A DNA stretch of 5,378 nt from positions 1 to 5,378 of the forward strand of contig NZ_CALKTQ010000333.1 of NCBI RefSeq assembly GCF_937997465.1, written 5' to 3'. This stretch comes from an uncultured Campylobacter sp. Its GTDB lineage: Bacteria; Campylobacterota; Campylobacteria; Campylobacterales; Campylobacteraceae. The notes below the pieces were generated by a model. That model worked only from the letters and a program-made list of their open reading frames with translations, was not told where the DNA came from and ran no database searches. Positions 1 to 4,946 of this stretch are shown in pieces; position 1 is the stretch's first letter; every line of letters starts with the position of its first letter. The translations under genes and the position numbers were made by a program.

Positions 1-220
1 TTTGGCTTGTTAAATTTTGGATTTTTGACCTAGATTTTTGTAAATTTAGGCTCGCGCTACTACTCGGCGCAAAATCCGCGAAACCGCCGCACTAAAAGGC
101 AATTTTGCAACAAAATGTAAATCATCCGCTCAAGCTAGCAAATCATACCAAGCGATCAAGCACGACCAAGCCGGCAAACCGATAAATTCGCTGGCCCCGT
201 CGCCTTATCAAAACGTAAAT
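1..220. other. Intergenic DNA downstream of glycerate kinase, no gene supported
   Basis: All six frames are broken by stops and no start codon has a convincing ribosome binding site. The longest edge-touching frame on the plus strand (3-95, about 30 codons) is AT-rich, low in complexity, and resembles no family I know. A 6-bp imperfect stem (GCCGGC at 170-175 against GCTGGC at 190-195, with one G-T pair) lies just downstream of the kinase stop, but no T-run follows it on either strand, so I do not call a terminator. Confidence 0.6.
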
Positions 221-1363
221 TTACCCCTTACGACCTAGCAAATATAGCCTCAAAGCCTGCTGGGCGGTCATTTTGAGGTTACGCATCGCGGTTTGCTTAT
301 CCATCGCTTCTTCTAGGCTAACGGGCTCGTTTAATACGCTAAAAAACGCGTCGATGCCGTTTTCGTTACAGCCGCCAGCGCACGGCGACACGCTACCTGC
401 TAGTGCGATGATCGGTTTGCCGTATTTTTTGGCGATTTTTGCCACTCCGGTCGGGGTCTTGCCCATCGAGCTTTGAAAGTCCATCCGCCCCTCGCCGGTA
501 ATGACTAGATCGGCGTTTTTCACGTCCTCTTCGAGACGGATTTCCTCCATGATGATGTCGATGCCGGGCTTTAGTTTGGCGTTTAGGTAGCTCACAAACC
601 CGTACCCCAGCCCGCCTGCCGCGCCCGCACCCTTGAAGTTCCAAAATTCGCTCGAAAAATGCTCGCTCGTGGCACTCGCAAAGCTAATTAGCCCGGCGTC
701 CAGATCCTTTACCATCTGGTCGTCCGCGCCCTTTTGCGGTCCGTAGACATAAGCCGCGCCGTTTTTGCCAAACAGAGGATTATCCACGTCGCAAGCCACG
801 AGGAATTCGCACTCTTGCAGCTCGGGCGCTACGTTTTTGTTCGAGATTTTTGTGATTTTTATGAGATTTTCGCCTTTGCCCTCGAGTAGCTCGCCATTTT
901 CGTCAAAAAACTCGTACCCCAGCGCACTTAGCATGCCAGTACCCGCGTCGTTCGTAGCGCTACCGCCGATACCCACGATAAATTTACGCGCACCCTTGCT
1001 AATAGCATGTAAAATCATCTGCCCAAAGCCGTAAGTACTCGTTTTCATCGGGTTTCGGCGCTCTTTTTCCACCAGCATGAGCCCGCTAGAAGACGCCATC
1101 TCGAGGATGCCAAGTTCGCCTGCTAGCGCATATCTGGCGGGGATCTTTTCGCCGAGAGGATTTTGCACTATGACGTCGACAAACTCGCCGTTTAGCGCGT
1201 CCGCTAGCGCCACCACGCTACCCTCGCCGCCGTCCGCGATGGGCTTAACCGTCACCTCATCTATCTCACCTGCTAACGCTTCTATGCCCTCTTTTACGGC
1301 ATTGCCGGCCTCGAGAGAGCTGAGGGAGCCTTTGAAAGAGTCGATTGCTATTAGTATTTTCAT
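221..1363 (-). CDS. glxK: Glycerate 2-kinase (class II, GarK/GlxK family)
   Basis: This cytoplasmic kinase is expected to convert D-glycerate and ATP to 2-phosphoglycerate, feeding enolase and lower glycolysis/gluconeogenesis. The 380 residues match the usual length of about 380 for the family. Visible family blocks are the N-terminal KILIAIDSFKGSLSS (2-16), IADGGEGSV (42-50), the glycine-rich GIGGSATNDAGTGML (131-145), CDVDNPLFGKNGAA (191-204), GPQKG (208-212), GAGAAGGLGYG (245-255), and the C-terminal ITGEGRMD...GKTPTGVA block (288-308). The frame stays open upstream to a GTG at 1423, but the ATG at 1363 is chosen because AAGGA lies 6 nt before it and the protein then begins at the conserved KIL(I)A(I)DSFK. 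The nearest gene upstream on the same strand is a GntP-family permease, 587 bp away. A permease next to this kinase fits an uptake-and-phosphorylation module. Family assignment is secure; substrate stereochemistry is inferred from the family. Confidence 0.96.
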   Translation of the reverse strand: MKILIAIDSFKGSLSSLEAGNAVKEGIEALAGEIDEVTVKPIADGGEGSVVALADALNGEFVDVIVQNPLGEKIPARYALAGELGILEMASSSGLMLVEKERRNPMKTSTYGFGQMILHAISKGARKFIVGIGGSATNDAGTGMLSALGYEFFDENGELLEGKGENLIKITKISNKNVAPELQECEFLVACDVDNPLFGKNGAAYVYGPQKGADDQMVKDLDAGLISFASATSEHFSSEFWNFKGAGAAGGLGYGFVSYLNAKLKPGIDIIMEEIRLEEDVKNADLVITGEGRMDFQSSMGKTPTGVAKIAKKYGKPIIALAGSVSPCAGGCNENGIDAFFSVLNEPVSLEEAMDKQTAMRNLKMTAQQALRLYLLGRKG

Positions 1364-1374
1364 CTGTTTTCCTT
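1364..1374 (-). promoter_or_regulatory. Shine-Dalgarno that fixes the glycerate kinase start
   Basis: On the minus strand AAAAAGGA precedes the ATG at 1363, with the AAGGA core at 1370-1374 and a 6-nt spacer. The in-frame GTG at 1423 has no comparable site, and its 20 extra residues are lysine-rich and unlike the family's N-terminus. The shorter start is therefore preferred. Confidence 0.8.
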
Positions 1375-1471
1375 TTTGGCAAGGCTTGTTTTTTGAGCGC
1401 TTTTTCAGTTGCGCTTCGCTCACTGCTTTGCAAGAAGCGGAGCTGGCTAAAATTTAGCTCGGCGTACTATC

Positions 1472-1503
1472 TTTGCTTCGTTGCACTCGCAACTGCAAGC
1501 AGA
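1472..1503. repeat. Hairpin-forming repeat, copy 1
   Basis: The segment has TTTGCTTCG at 1472-1480 and, after a 5-nt variable spacer, CTCGCAACTGCAAGCAGA at 1486-1503. Both blocks recur exactly at 1736-1769. It folds as TGCTT (1474-1478) against AAGCA (1497-1501), enclosing GTTGC (1480-1484) against GCAAC (1489-1493) with a 4-nt loop. A diverged relative may lie at 1406-1440, where CGCTTC (1412-1417) pairs with GAAGCG (1434-1439). Function unknown; it could be a dispersed intergenic repeat. Confidence 0.6.
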
Positions 1504-1625
1504 AGTCCAGCCTACGCTAAATTTTATCTGCGCAACCCCAAAAATCATCTCAAAATACTTCGCCTTAAATTCTACGGTCTGATTTTATCAAATTTAGTTT
1601 TAAATCGCGAGCCGAATTTGGCTTC

Positions 1626-1631
1626 ATTATA
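1626..1631 (-). promoter_or_regulatory. Candidate -10 box for glycerate kinase transcription
   Basis: Read on the minus strand this is a perfect TATAAT, preceded by the T/A-rich run GTTTTTAAATT. No -35 hexamer is visible at 16-18 bp, which is common for vegetative promoters in Campylobacter. It would give a leader of about 255 nt before the kinase ATG. The distance and the AT-rich surroundings mean it could be a chance match. Confidence 0.35.
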
Positions 1632-1668
1632 AATTTAAAAACGTGTCGCGCGATAGCGCCACATAAAC

Positions 1669-1683
1669 CTGCACGCAGTGCAG
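1669..1683. repeat. Perfect 6-bp hairpin
   Basis: CTGCAC (1669-1674) and GTGCAG (1678-1683) pair perfectly around a 3-nt GCA loop. Just upstream, GCGC-GATA-GCGC (1648-1659) can form another small hairpin. No T-run follows on either strand, so neither looks like an intrinsic terminator. Confidence 0.5.
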
Positions 1684-1712
1684 CAACCTCTCACGTCGTA
1701 GGGGTGGGGGGA

Positions 1713-1799
1713 TTGTTAAGGGAGAAGGGAGCTCTTTTGCTTCGGTTTTGCCTCGCAACTGCAAGCAGACCGTAATTCAAGCCCCTTCCCCCTTAGCAA
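1713..1799. repeat. 87-bp imperfect palindrome with 17-nt arms
   Basis: The left arm at 1713-1729 (TTGTTAAGGGAGAAGGG) pairs with the right arm at 1783-1799 through 15 Watson-Crick pairs, one G-T pair and one A-C mismatch. The 53-nt interior (1730-1782) holds the second copy of the TTTGCTTCG...CTCGCAACTGCAAGCAGA hairpin motif, giving a nested stem inside a stem. No run of T follows on either strand, so this is not a standard intrinsic terminator. It resembles a palindromic intergenic repeat or a structured RNA segment. I saw no flanking direct repeats, although I did not search them exhaustively. Confidence 0.65.
1736..1769. repeat. Hairpin-forming repeat, copy 2
   Basis: TTTGCTTCG (1736-1744) and CTCGCAACTGCAAGCAGA (1752-1769) are identical to copy 1, but the variable spacer is 7 nt instead of 5. 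TGCTT (1738-1742) still pairs with AAGCA (1763-1767), and TTGC with GCAA inside. Pairing is retained despite the different spacer, which fits selection for a hairpin, though two copies alone cannot prove it. Confidence 0.6.
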
Positions 1800-1901
1800 A
1801 AAGCTTAGCGCGTAATGCCAAATTTAACCAAATCAAATTTAACATTTTCAAGATGCGGGTCTAGGCGGACAAATTTGAAAATTTACCGTTCATACCGTAA
1901 A

Positions 1902-1933
1902 GAGTGCAGTCTCGTTGCACCAAAACCGCACTC
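1902..1933 (-). terminator. Possible weak terminator after the GntP permease
   Basis: Just past the permease stop, the minus strand reads GAGTGC (1933-1928), a 20-nt loop, then GCACTC (1907-1902), followed by TTTACGG. A competing stem GTGCA/TGCAC (1904-1908 with 1916-1920) is also possible. The stem is only 6 bp and the T-run only three long, so termination would be inefficient at best. The position fits better than the sequence does. Confidence 0.25.
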
Positions 1934-1950
1934 AAATTTAGCCGTCAAAT

Positions 1951-3321
1951 TTACAGTAAAATAAGCGACGCTACCCAAACCGTCGCCATACCCACGATAC
2001 CCATTATAAAGGTAAGCATCGTCTGAGTCTTGTAGCCCTGCTCCGGCGACATCTTACTAAAGTTTGTAACGACCCAGAAGTAGCTATCGTTAGCGTGCGA
2101 AACCGTCATCGCGCCCGCAGCAATCGCCATCACCGTTAGCACCGCGCCCATCTCGCTAGTTAGCCCCAGCGCGCTCATCATCGAGCCGCTATCGGTGAAA
2201 AGCCCCATGATAGAGGCCGTCGTCGTAAGCGCCACGGTCGAGCTGCCCTGAGCGGTCTTGATGATAGCCGAGATAACAAACGGGAAAAATATGCCCACAG
2301 TGCCGATGAGGTGGGCGTTTGCCTTCATAAACTCGACGAATCCGGCCTTAGCGATGACGTTGCCTAGCACGCCGCCCGCAGCCGTGATAAAGAGGATAGG
2401 TCCCACGATCTTTAGCGTTTCATTGGTCATGAGGTTAAATTCGCCCAGTTTGCCCGTTTCGGCCAGCAAGATAACGGCAAATAGCACGCCCACGCCAAGC
2501 GCGATGATCGGGTTGCCCAAAAATAAAACGAAATTCGCAAACGAGCCTTTTAGCTTTAGTATCGAGACGACCGAACCCAGCGCCATCAGCAAAATCGGCA
2601 TAAAAATCGGCGCCAAGCTCAAAAACGCACAAGGCAGCTTGCCGTGCTCTTTGATGATCTCGTCGTAGCTTTTGCCGACGTCTGCGAGATCCTCTTTTAG
2701 GCTCACTTTTGCGCCGATAGTTTTAGCAAAAAGATAGCCCGCGATGAGAACCGGTATCGAAACGACCGCACCCACGGCGATGACTAGCAGCAGGTTGTGA
2801 CCTACGCCCACGAGTCCTGCGGCCGCTATCGGGCCCGGAGTCGGCGGTATAAACACGTGCGAGGTGTATAGGCCGCACGAGAGCGCGACGGCCATAGCTA
2901 CGGGGTTGGCGCCGATTTTTTCCTTTATCGCGCGGCGGATCGGATCGAGTACGACGAAGCCACTATCGCAAAAGACCGGGATACCCACGATCCAGCCCAT
3001 GATGAGCATAGCTAGCTCGGGGCGCTTATCGCCTACGCAGCGCACGACCATATCGGCCAGTTTTAGCGCCGCGCCCGTCTTTTCCAGCGCCATACCGATG
3101 AGCGCGCCCAGAATGATGACGATGCCTATGCTTTTAAATATCCCGCTAAATCCCTCTCCGATGATCGCGGGAACCTTGACTAGGTCGATGCCCGCGACGA
3201 CGGCTAGAGCTAGCGAAACGAGCATGATCGCTATAAAGGGGTGAACCCCCAACTTAGAAATCAGCACGATCATAACGACGACCGCGATGATGAAGCAGAC
3301 GATGAGAGCAATACCGCTCAT
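1951..3321 (-). CDS. GntP-family permease, probable glycerate or sugar-acid:H+ symporter
   Basis: This is a polytopic inner-membrane protein of the gluconate permease (GntP/GntT/DsdX) family, which imports gluconate, D-serine, glycerate-like or other hydroxy acids using the proton gradient. The 456 residues match the usual length of about 440-460. Family blocks are GIPVFCDSGFVVL (113-125), the proline-rich IPPTPGP (158-164), QGSSTVA (358-364) and SHANDSYFWVV (408-418). Hydrophobic segments run nearly end to end, with a charged cytoplasmic-type stretch around 200-230. The ATG at 3321 is supported by AAAGGAG ending 5 nt upstream. The next gene downstream on the same strand is glycerate kinase; a GntP-type permease beside a glycerate kinase is a pairing I also know from Haemophilus (HI0091/HI0092). 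Glycerate is therefore the favoured substrate, but gluconate or another acid cannot be excluded from sequence. Part of the gene (2881-2940) is 37/60 G+C, far above the flanking spacers. Confidence 0.94.
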   Translation of the reverse strand: MSGIALIVCFIIAVVVMIVLISKLGVHPFIAIMLVSLALAVVAGIDLVKVPAIIGEGFSGIFKSIGIVIILGALIGMALEKTGAALKLADMVVRCVGDKRPELAMLIMGWIVGIPVFCDSGFVVLDPIRRAIKEKIGANPVAMAVALSCGLYTSHVFIPPTPGPIAAAGLVGVGHNLLLVIAVGAVVSIPVLIAGYLFAKTIGAKVSLKEDLADVGKSYDEIIKEHGKLPCAFLSLAPIFMPILLMALGSVVSILKLKGSFANFVLFLGNPIIALGVGVLFAVILLAETGKLGEFNLMTNETLKIVGPILFITAAGGVLGNVIAKAGFVEFMKANAHLIGTVGIFFPFVISAIIKTAQGSSTVALTTTASIMGLFTDSGSMMSALGLTSEMGAVLTVMAIAAGAMTVSHANDSYFWVVTNFSKMSPEQGYKTQTMLTFIMGIVGMATVWVASLILL

Positions 3322-3523
3322 AATAGCTCCTTTCGGATAAAATTTTTGTCTAGCGCAATATTACCGAAATTTGTTTTTAAAATATCTAAATTAGATTTGA
3401 AATTTTAGTTTCATTTTATAAAATAAGTGAATTTGACGGCCGATTACTTTTGCGGTAAATGTGCGGGCGGCTTTGGTGCGGTTAAATTTTGTTTTGAATT
3501 TAGGTTCGAATTTGGAGCAAATT
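3322..3523. other. Upstream region of the permease with two short palindromes
   Basis: This AT-rich stretch lies upstream of the permease start. ATCTAA-A-TTAGAT (3384-3396) is a 13-bp dyad and ATTTTATAAAAT (3413-3424) is a perfect 12-bp palindrome; either could be an operator. Read on the minus strand the second contains TATAAA, a possible -10 that would give a leader of about 87 nt, but no -35 box accompanies it. No coding frame is supported here. Confidence 0.35.
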
Positions 3524-3562
3524 TATCACAAAATATAACTTGCGAGGTTAAATTTTGTGATA
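3524..3562. promoter_or_regulatory. Near-perfect 39-bp inverted repeat, candidate operator
   Basis: TATCACAAAAT (3524-3534) and ATTTTGTGATA (3552-3562) are perfect 11-nt inverted arms. Inside them, TAAC (3536-3539) pairs with GTTA (3547-3550) after a single A-A mismatch. The dyad fills the space between the proposed -35 (3540-3545) and -10 (3564-3569) of the plus-strand promoter and covers the -35 itself, the geometry expected of a repressor site. The half-sites contain TCACA/TGTGA but in the reverse order to a CRP site, so I do not name a regulator. Confidence 0.55.
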
Positions 3563-3569
3563 TTATAAT
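3540..3569 (+). promoter_or_regulatory. Sigma-70-type promoter for the membrane-protein gene
   Basis: A perfect TATAAT lies at 3564-3569, with TTGCGA (four of six matches to TTGACA) at 3540-3545 and an 18-bp spacer. Transcription would start near 3576, leaving a leader of about 208 nt before the ATG at 3784. The overlapping ATTATA at 3562-3567 reads TATAAT on the minus strand, so the site could also fire towards the permease, with a 5' leader of roughly 235 nt. Confidence 0.5.
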
Positions 3570-3699
3570 TCGTAAAATAAGCGTCGAATTTGACTACTAG
3601 CGCTTGCCGAAGCTCAAATTTAACTCCGCCTTAAGCCTTACGGCACTATCATTTTATCAATGATTTGCAAAAGATACGAAGCGGTCAAATTTAAAACAG

Positions 3700-3727
3700 T
3701 TGCGGGTTTTATTGGCCCGCAAATTTT
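3700..3727 (+). terminator. Terminator-like hairpin in the leader (possible attenuator)
   Basis: TTGCGGG (3700-3706) pairs perfectly with CCCGCAA (3716-3722) around a 9-nt loop and is followed by ATTTT (3723-3727). It lies about 125 nt after the predicted transcription start and 57 nt before the ATG. No gene ends upstream on this strand, so it would act inside the leader or end a short non-coding transcript of about 150 nt. The T-run is short, so efficiency is uncertain. Confidence 0.4.
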
Positions 3728-3733
3728 AGGCAC

Positions 3734-3760
3734 GAGACAAAACGTATCGTCTCTGTTTTG
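3734..3760 (+). promoter_or_regulatory. Potential pseudoknot or alternative hairpins before the RBS
   Basis: GAGAC (3734-3738) can pair with GTCTC (3749-3753), while AAAAC (3739-3743) can pair with GTTTT (3755-3759). These pairings cross, so they form either an H-type pseudoknot or two alternative hairpins. The structure ends about 12 nt before AAGGA (3773-3777) and could affect ribosome access. It does not match the preQ1, fluoride or guanidine riboswitch signatures I know. Confidence 0.35.
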
Positions 3761-3783
3761 CCGACAACTAAAAAGGATACGCT

Positions 3784-4602
3784 ATGGGTATGATAATCTT
3801 ACTTTTTTACGTTATTCCTTATATGGCGGTTAGCGCCATAGTGATGGTCATCGCCGTAAAATACACTAATAAAATTTGGATCAGAGGCATCGTAGCGGCC
3901 GCGCTATTTTTAATCCCCACTTACGACATCATAATCACAAACATTCTTGGGGCGTATTACTGCGCTACCGCTCCAAAGGCCTTTATAAAAGAAACGGTAG
4001 AGTATCCGCAGAGTATTTATTTTGAGGATAATGTTTTTAACGGCTTTAACGAGCAGGATACAGAATATATGATGAATAACTACCTTGACGGCATTCATCT
4101 AAAGACTTTGGCTTTAAATTTACCCGACGGAAACGTAGCCATATATCATTACGAGAAAAATCAAGACGAATACGACAAGATAGTAAAAGAGGTCGTGCAA
4201 GAGCTAGGGGATAAGACGTCGCACTATGATGATATCAGAGCTAGAATCATAAAAATAATCGACTCAAATAAAATCATAACTACGAAAGATAAGATGCCTA
4301 AGATGAACTATACTGTCCTATATGACAAGGTAAATTTAAATCAGTTCGCTTCTAAATACTTTCACTCGGACACAATGAGAATCATAGACAATAAAACAAA
4401 TGAAACTATTGCTTTTCAACAGAGATACTTTATGTTTAAGAGGTTAACCGATTATAGTGCTGGCGGGTATAGCGGAAAGTATATATGCGATGATAAAAGA
4501 ATTTCTTTAGTTATGAACACTTTTCCAAAAATGGATTTAAATATAGGGTACGTGTTACTAAATTTTGATGCGAGATTTAAAAATTACTTTAAAGGAGAGT
4601 AA
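3784..4602 (+). CDS. Uncharacterised protein with two N-terminal membrane segments
   Basis: I do not recognise this 272-residue protein. It has two hydrophobic stretches, about 3-25 and 34-57, joined by a short basic linker (KYTNKIWIR). A mostly polar region of about 205 residues follows (65-272), rich in Tyr, Asp and Lys. There is no cleavable signal, no lipobox, and no catalytic motif I can name. Two cysteines (C60 at the membrane edge, C235) are the only ones. By the hairpin topology, both termini and the large domain should face the same side. The ATG is supported by AAGGA 6 nt upstream; M3 is an alternative start. Base composition is unlike its neighbours: 4381-4440 is 15/60 and 4501-4560 is 16/60 G+C, against 37/60 at 2881-2940 in the permease. 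This suggests foreign origin or relaxed constraint. A 22-codon frame begins 2 nt after its stop codon, suggesting a two-gene unit. Confidence 0.85.
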   Translation: MGMIILLFYVIPYMAVSAIVMVIAVKYTNKIWIRGIVAAALFLIPTYDIIITNILGAYYCATAPKAFIKETVEYPQSIYFEDNVFNGFNEQDTEYMMNNYLDGIHLKTLALNLPDGNVAIYHYEKNQDEYDKIVKEVVQELGDKTSHYDDIRARIIKIIDSNKIITTKDKMPKMNYTVLYDKVNLNQFASKYFHSDTMRIIDNKTNETIAFQQRYFMFKRLTDYSAGGYSGKYICDDKRISLVMNTFPKMDLNIGYVLLNFDARFKNYFKGE

Positions 4603-4603
4603 A

Positions 4604-4672
4604 ATGAGAGTAGAAGAGAAAATATTACGCTCGCCACAAAAGACTCAAGAAACGCTACAAACAGACGATTAA
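4604..4672 (+). CDS. 22-residue reading frame coupled to the membrane-protein gene
   Basis: An ATG begins one base after the upstream stop codon and has a strong Shine-Dalgarno, AAGGAG at 4592-4597 with a 6-nt spacer, embedded in the last codons of the preceding gene. That arrangement is typical of translational coupling. The product, MRVEEKILRSPQKTQETLQTDD, is charged, hydrophilic, and has no membrane segment. It reads like the N-terminus of a larger cytoplasmic protein, so it may be the 5' remnant of a truncated gene. It could also be a real small protein. Two in-frame stops (4670 and 4676) end it, and no clear continuation is seen in other frames. Confidence 0.45.
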   Translation: MRVEEKILRSPQKTQETLQTDD

Positions 4673-4688
4673 ATTTAACATCCGACTC

Positions 4689-4722
4689 TCGACTCGAAAT
4701 TTATTTGGCAAAGCCGAGTCGA
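4689..4722. terminator. Hairpin between converging genes, possible bidirectional terminator
   Basis: TCGACTCG (4689-4696) and CGAGTCGA (4715-4722) form a perfect 8-bp stem with an 18-nt loop, 17 nt after the plus-strand mini-frame and 6 nt after the minus-strand mini-gene. AAATTTAT (4697-4704) can also pair with ATAAATTT (4722-4729), crossing the first stem. Neither side has a clean T-run; TAAATTTAATT follows on the plus strand. The position between convergent units is the main support. Confidence 0.4.
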
Positions 4723-4727
4723 TAAAT

Positions 4728-4835
4728 TTAATTGACAAATTTAGCAAACAGTCCATACTTATCCGCCAAAAGATAAAGCCCTAAAAATAGCGCGGCGTAT
4801 AAAACGGTTTTAAATATTTTTAGCAAGGCGTGCAA
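4728..4835 (-). CDS. 35-residue putative membrane miniprotein, TTG start
   Basis: From a TTG at 4835 the minus strand encodes MHALLKIFKTVLYAALFLGLYLLADKYGLFAKFVN, written here in two halves: MHALLKIFKTVLYAALFL and GLYLLADKYGLFAKFVN. A basic N-terminus (K6, K9) precedes one hydrophobic segment (about 10-24), then a short amphipathic tail, the usual layout of a single-span small membrane protein. AAAGGA lies 6 nt before the TTG (AAGGA at 4842-4846), and no ATG or GTG is in frame downstream of the preceding stop. TTG at residue 4 is a worse-placed alternative. It is 111 bp downstream of the YrdC-family gene on the same strand and may be co-transcribed. No family recognised; conservation in related genomes would decide whether it is real. 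Confidence 0.55.
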   Translation of the reverse strand: MHALLKIFKTVLYAALFLGLYLLADKYGLFAKFVN

Positions 4836-4846
4836 ATTTGATCCTT
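4836..4846 (-). promoter_or_regulatory. Shine-Dalgarno of the TTG-initiated miniprotein
   Basis: On the minus strand AAAAAGGA precedes the TTG at 4835 with a 6-nt spacer (TCAAAT). It is as good as the sites before the larger genes here and is the main reason for calling this short frame. Confidence 0.5.
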
Positions 4847-4946
4847 TTTGCTTCGTTAAATTTGCAAAATATTAGCCAAAGGGCGGTTAAATTTGAGTGA
4901 AATTGGGGTGGAGAGTTGAAAAATGCGGGAGTAAAATTGGGACGGG

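Larger units (their letters stand above)
1364..1950. other. Long structured intergenic region between permease and glycerate kinase
   Basis: These 587 bp separate two same-strand genes. I see no protein-coding frame with both a good ribosome binding site and recognisable content. The region holds several inverted repeats (1412-1439, 1474-1501, 1669-1683, 1713-1799, 1902-1933), two copies of a hairpin-forming motif, a G-rich tract at 1701-1729, and several CAAATTT motifs near 1819-1952. The plus-strand frame that crosses the 5' end of the kinase (1345-1632) is a shadow with no ribosome binding site. The density of palindromes suggests repeat-derived or RNA-structured DNA. Confidence 0.6.

Noticed and set aside
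3..95. Open frame at the left edge that might be the tail of a gene
   Set aside because: Only 30 codons, composed of AT-rich low-complexity sequence with no recognisable domain end; not distinguishable from chance.
131..171. Four CAAGC words within 41 bp
   Set aside because: The spacing is irregular (18, 8 and 10 nt), the flanks are unrelated, and no hairpin or iteron-like order results, so it does not qualify as a repeat array.
1345..1632. 95-codon plus-strand frame across the kinase 5' end
   Set aside because: It overlaps the real gene on the opposite strand, lacks a ribosome binding site, and its product (runs of Phe/Leu/Ser/Ala) looks like antisense translation rather than a protein family.
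1777..1845. 22-codon minus-strand frame through the right arm of the large palindrome
   Set aside because: No ribosome binding site precedes the ATG at 1845 and the sequence is largely explained by CAAATTT motifs and the palindrome arm.
2258..3244. Long plus-strand frames antisense to the permease (2258-2668, 2864-3244)
   Set aside because: They are mirror images of the permease's GC-biased codons, with Pro/Ala/Thr/Ser-rich products and no start signals.
3734..3783. Possible preQ1-type riboswitch because of the A-rich tail near the ribosome binding site
   Set aside because: The conserved loop and C-rich elements of preQ1-I are absent; only the A-rich Shine-Dalgarno context is similar.
3660..3833. 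57-codon plus-strand frame beginning in the leader and overlapping the membrane-protein gene
   Set aside because: No Shine-Dalgarno precedes its ATG, it runs through the hairpin and pseudoknot, and it overlaps the well-supported gene in another frame.
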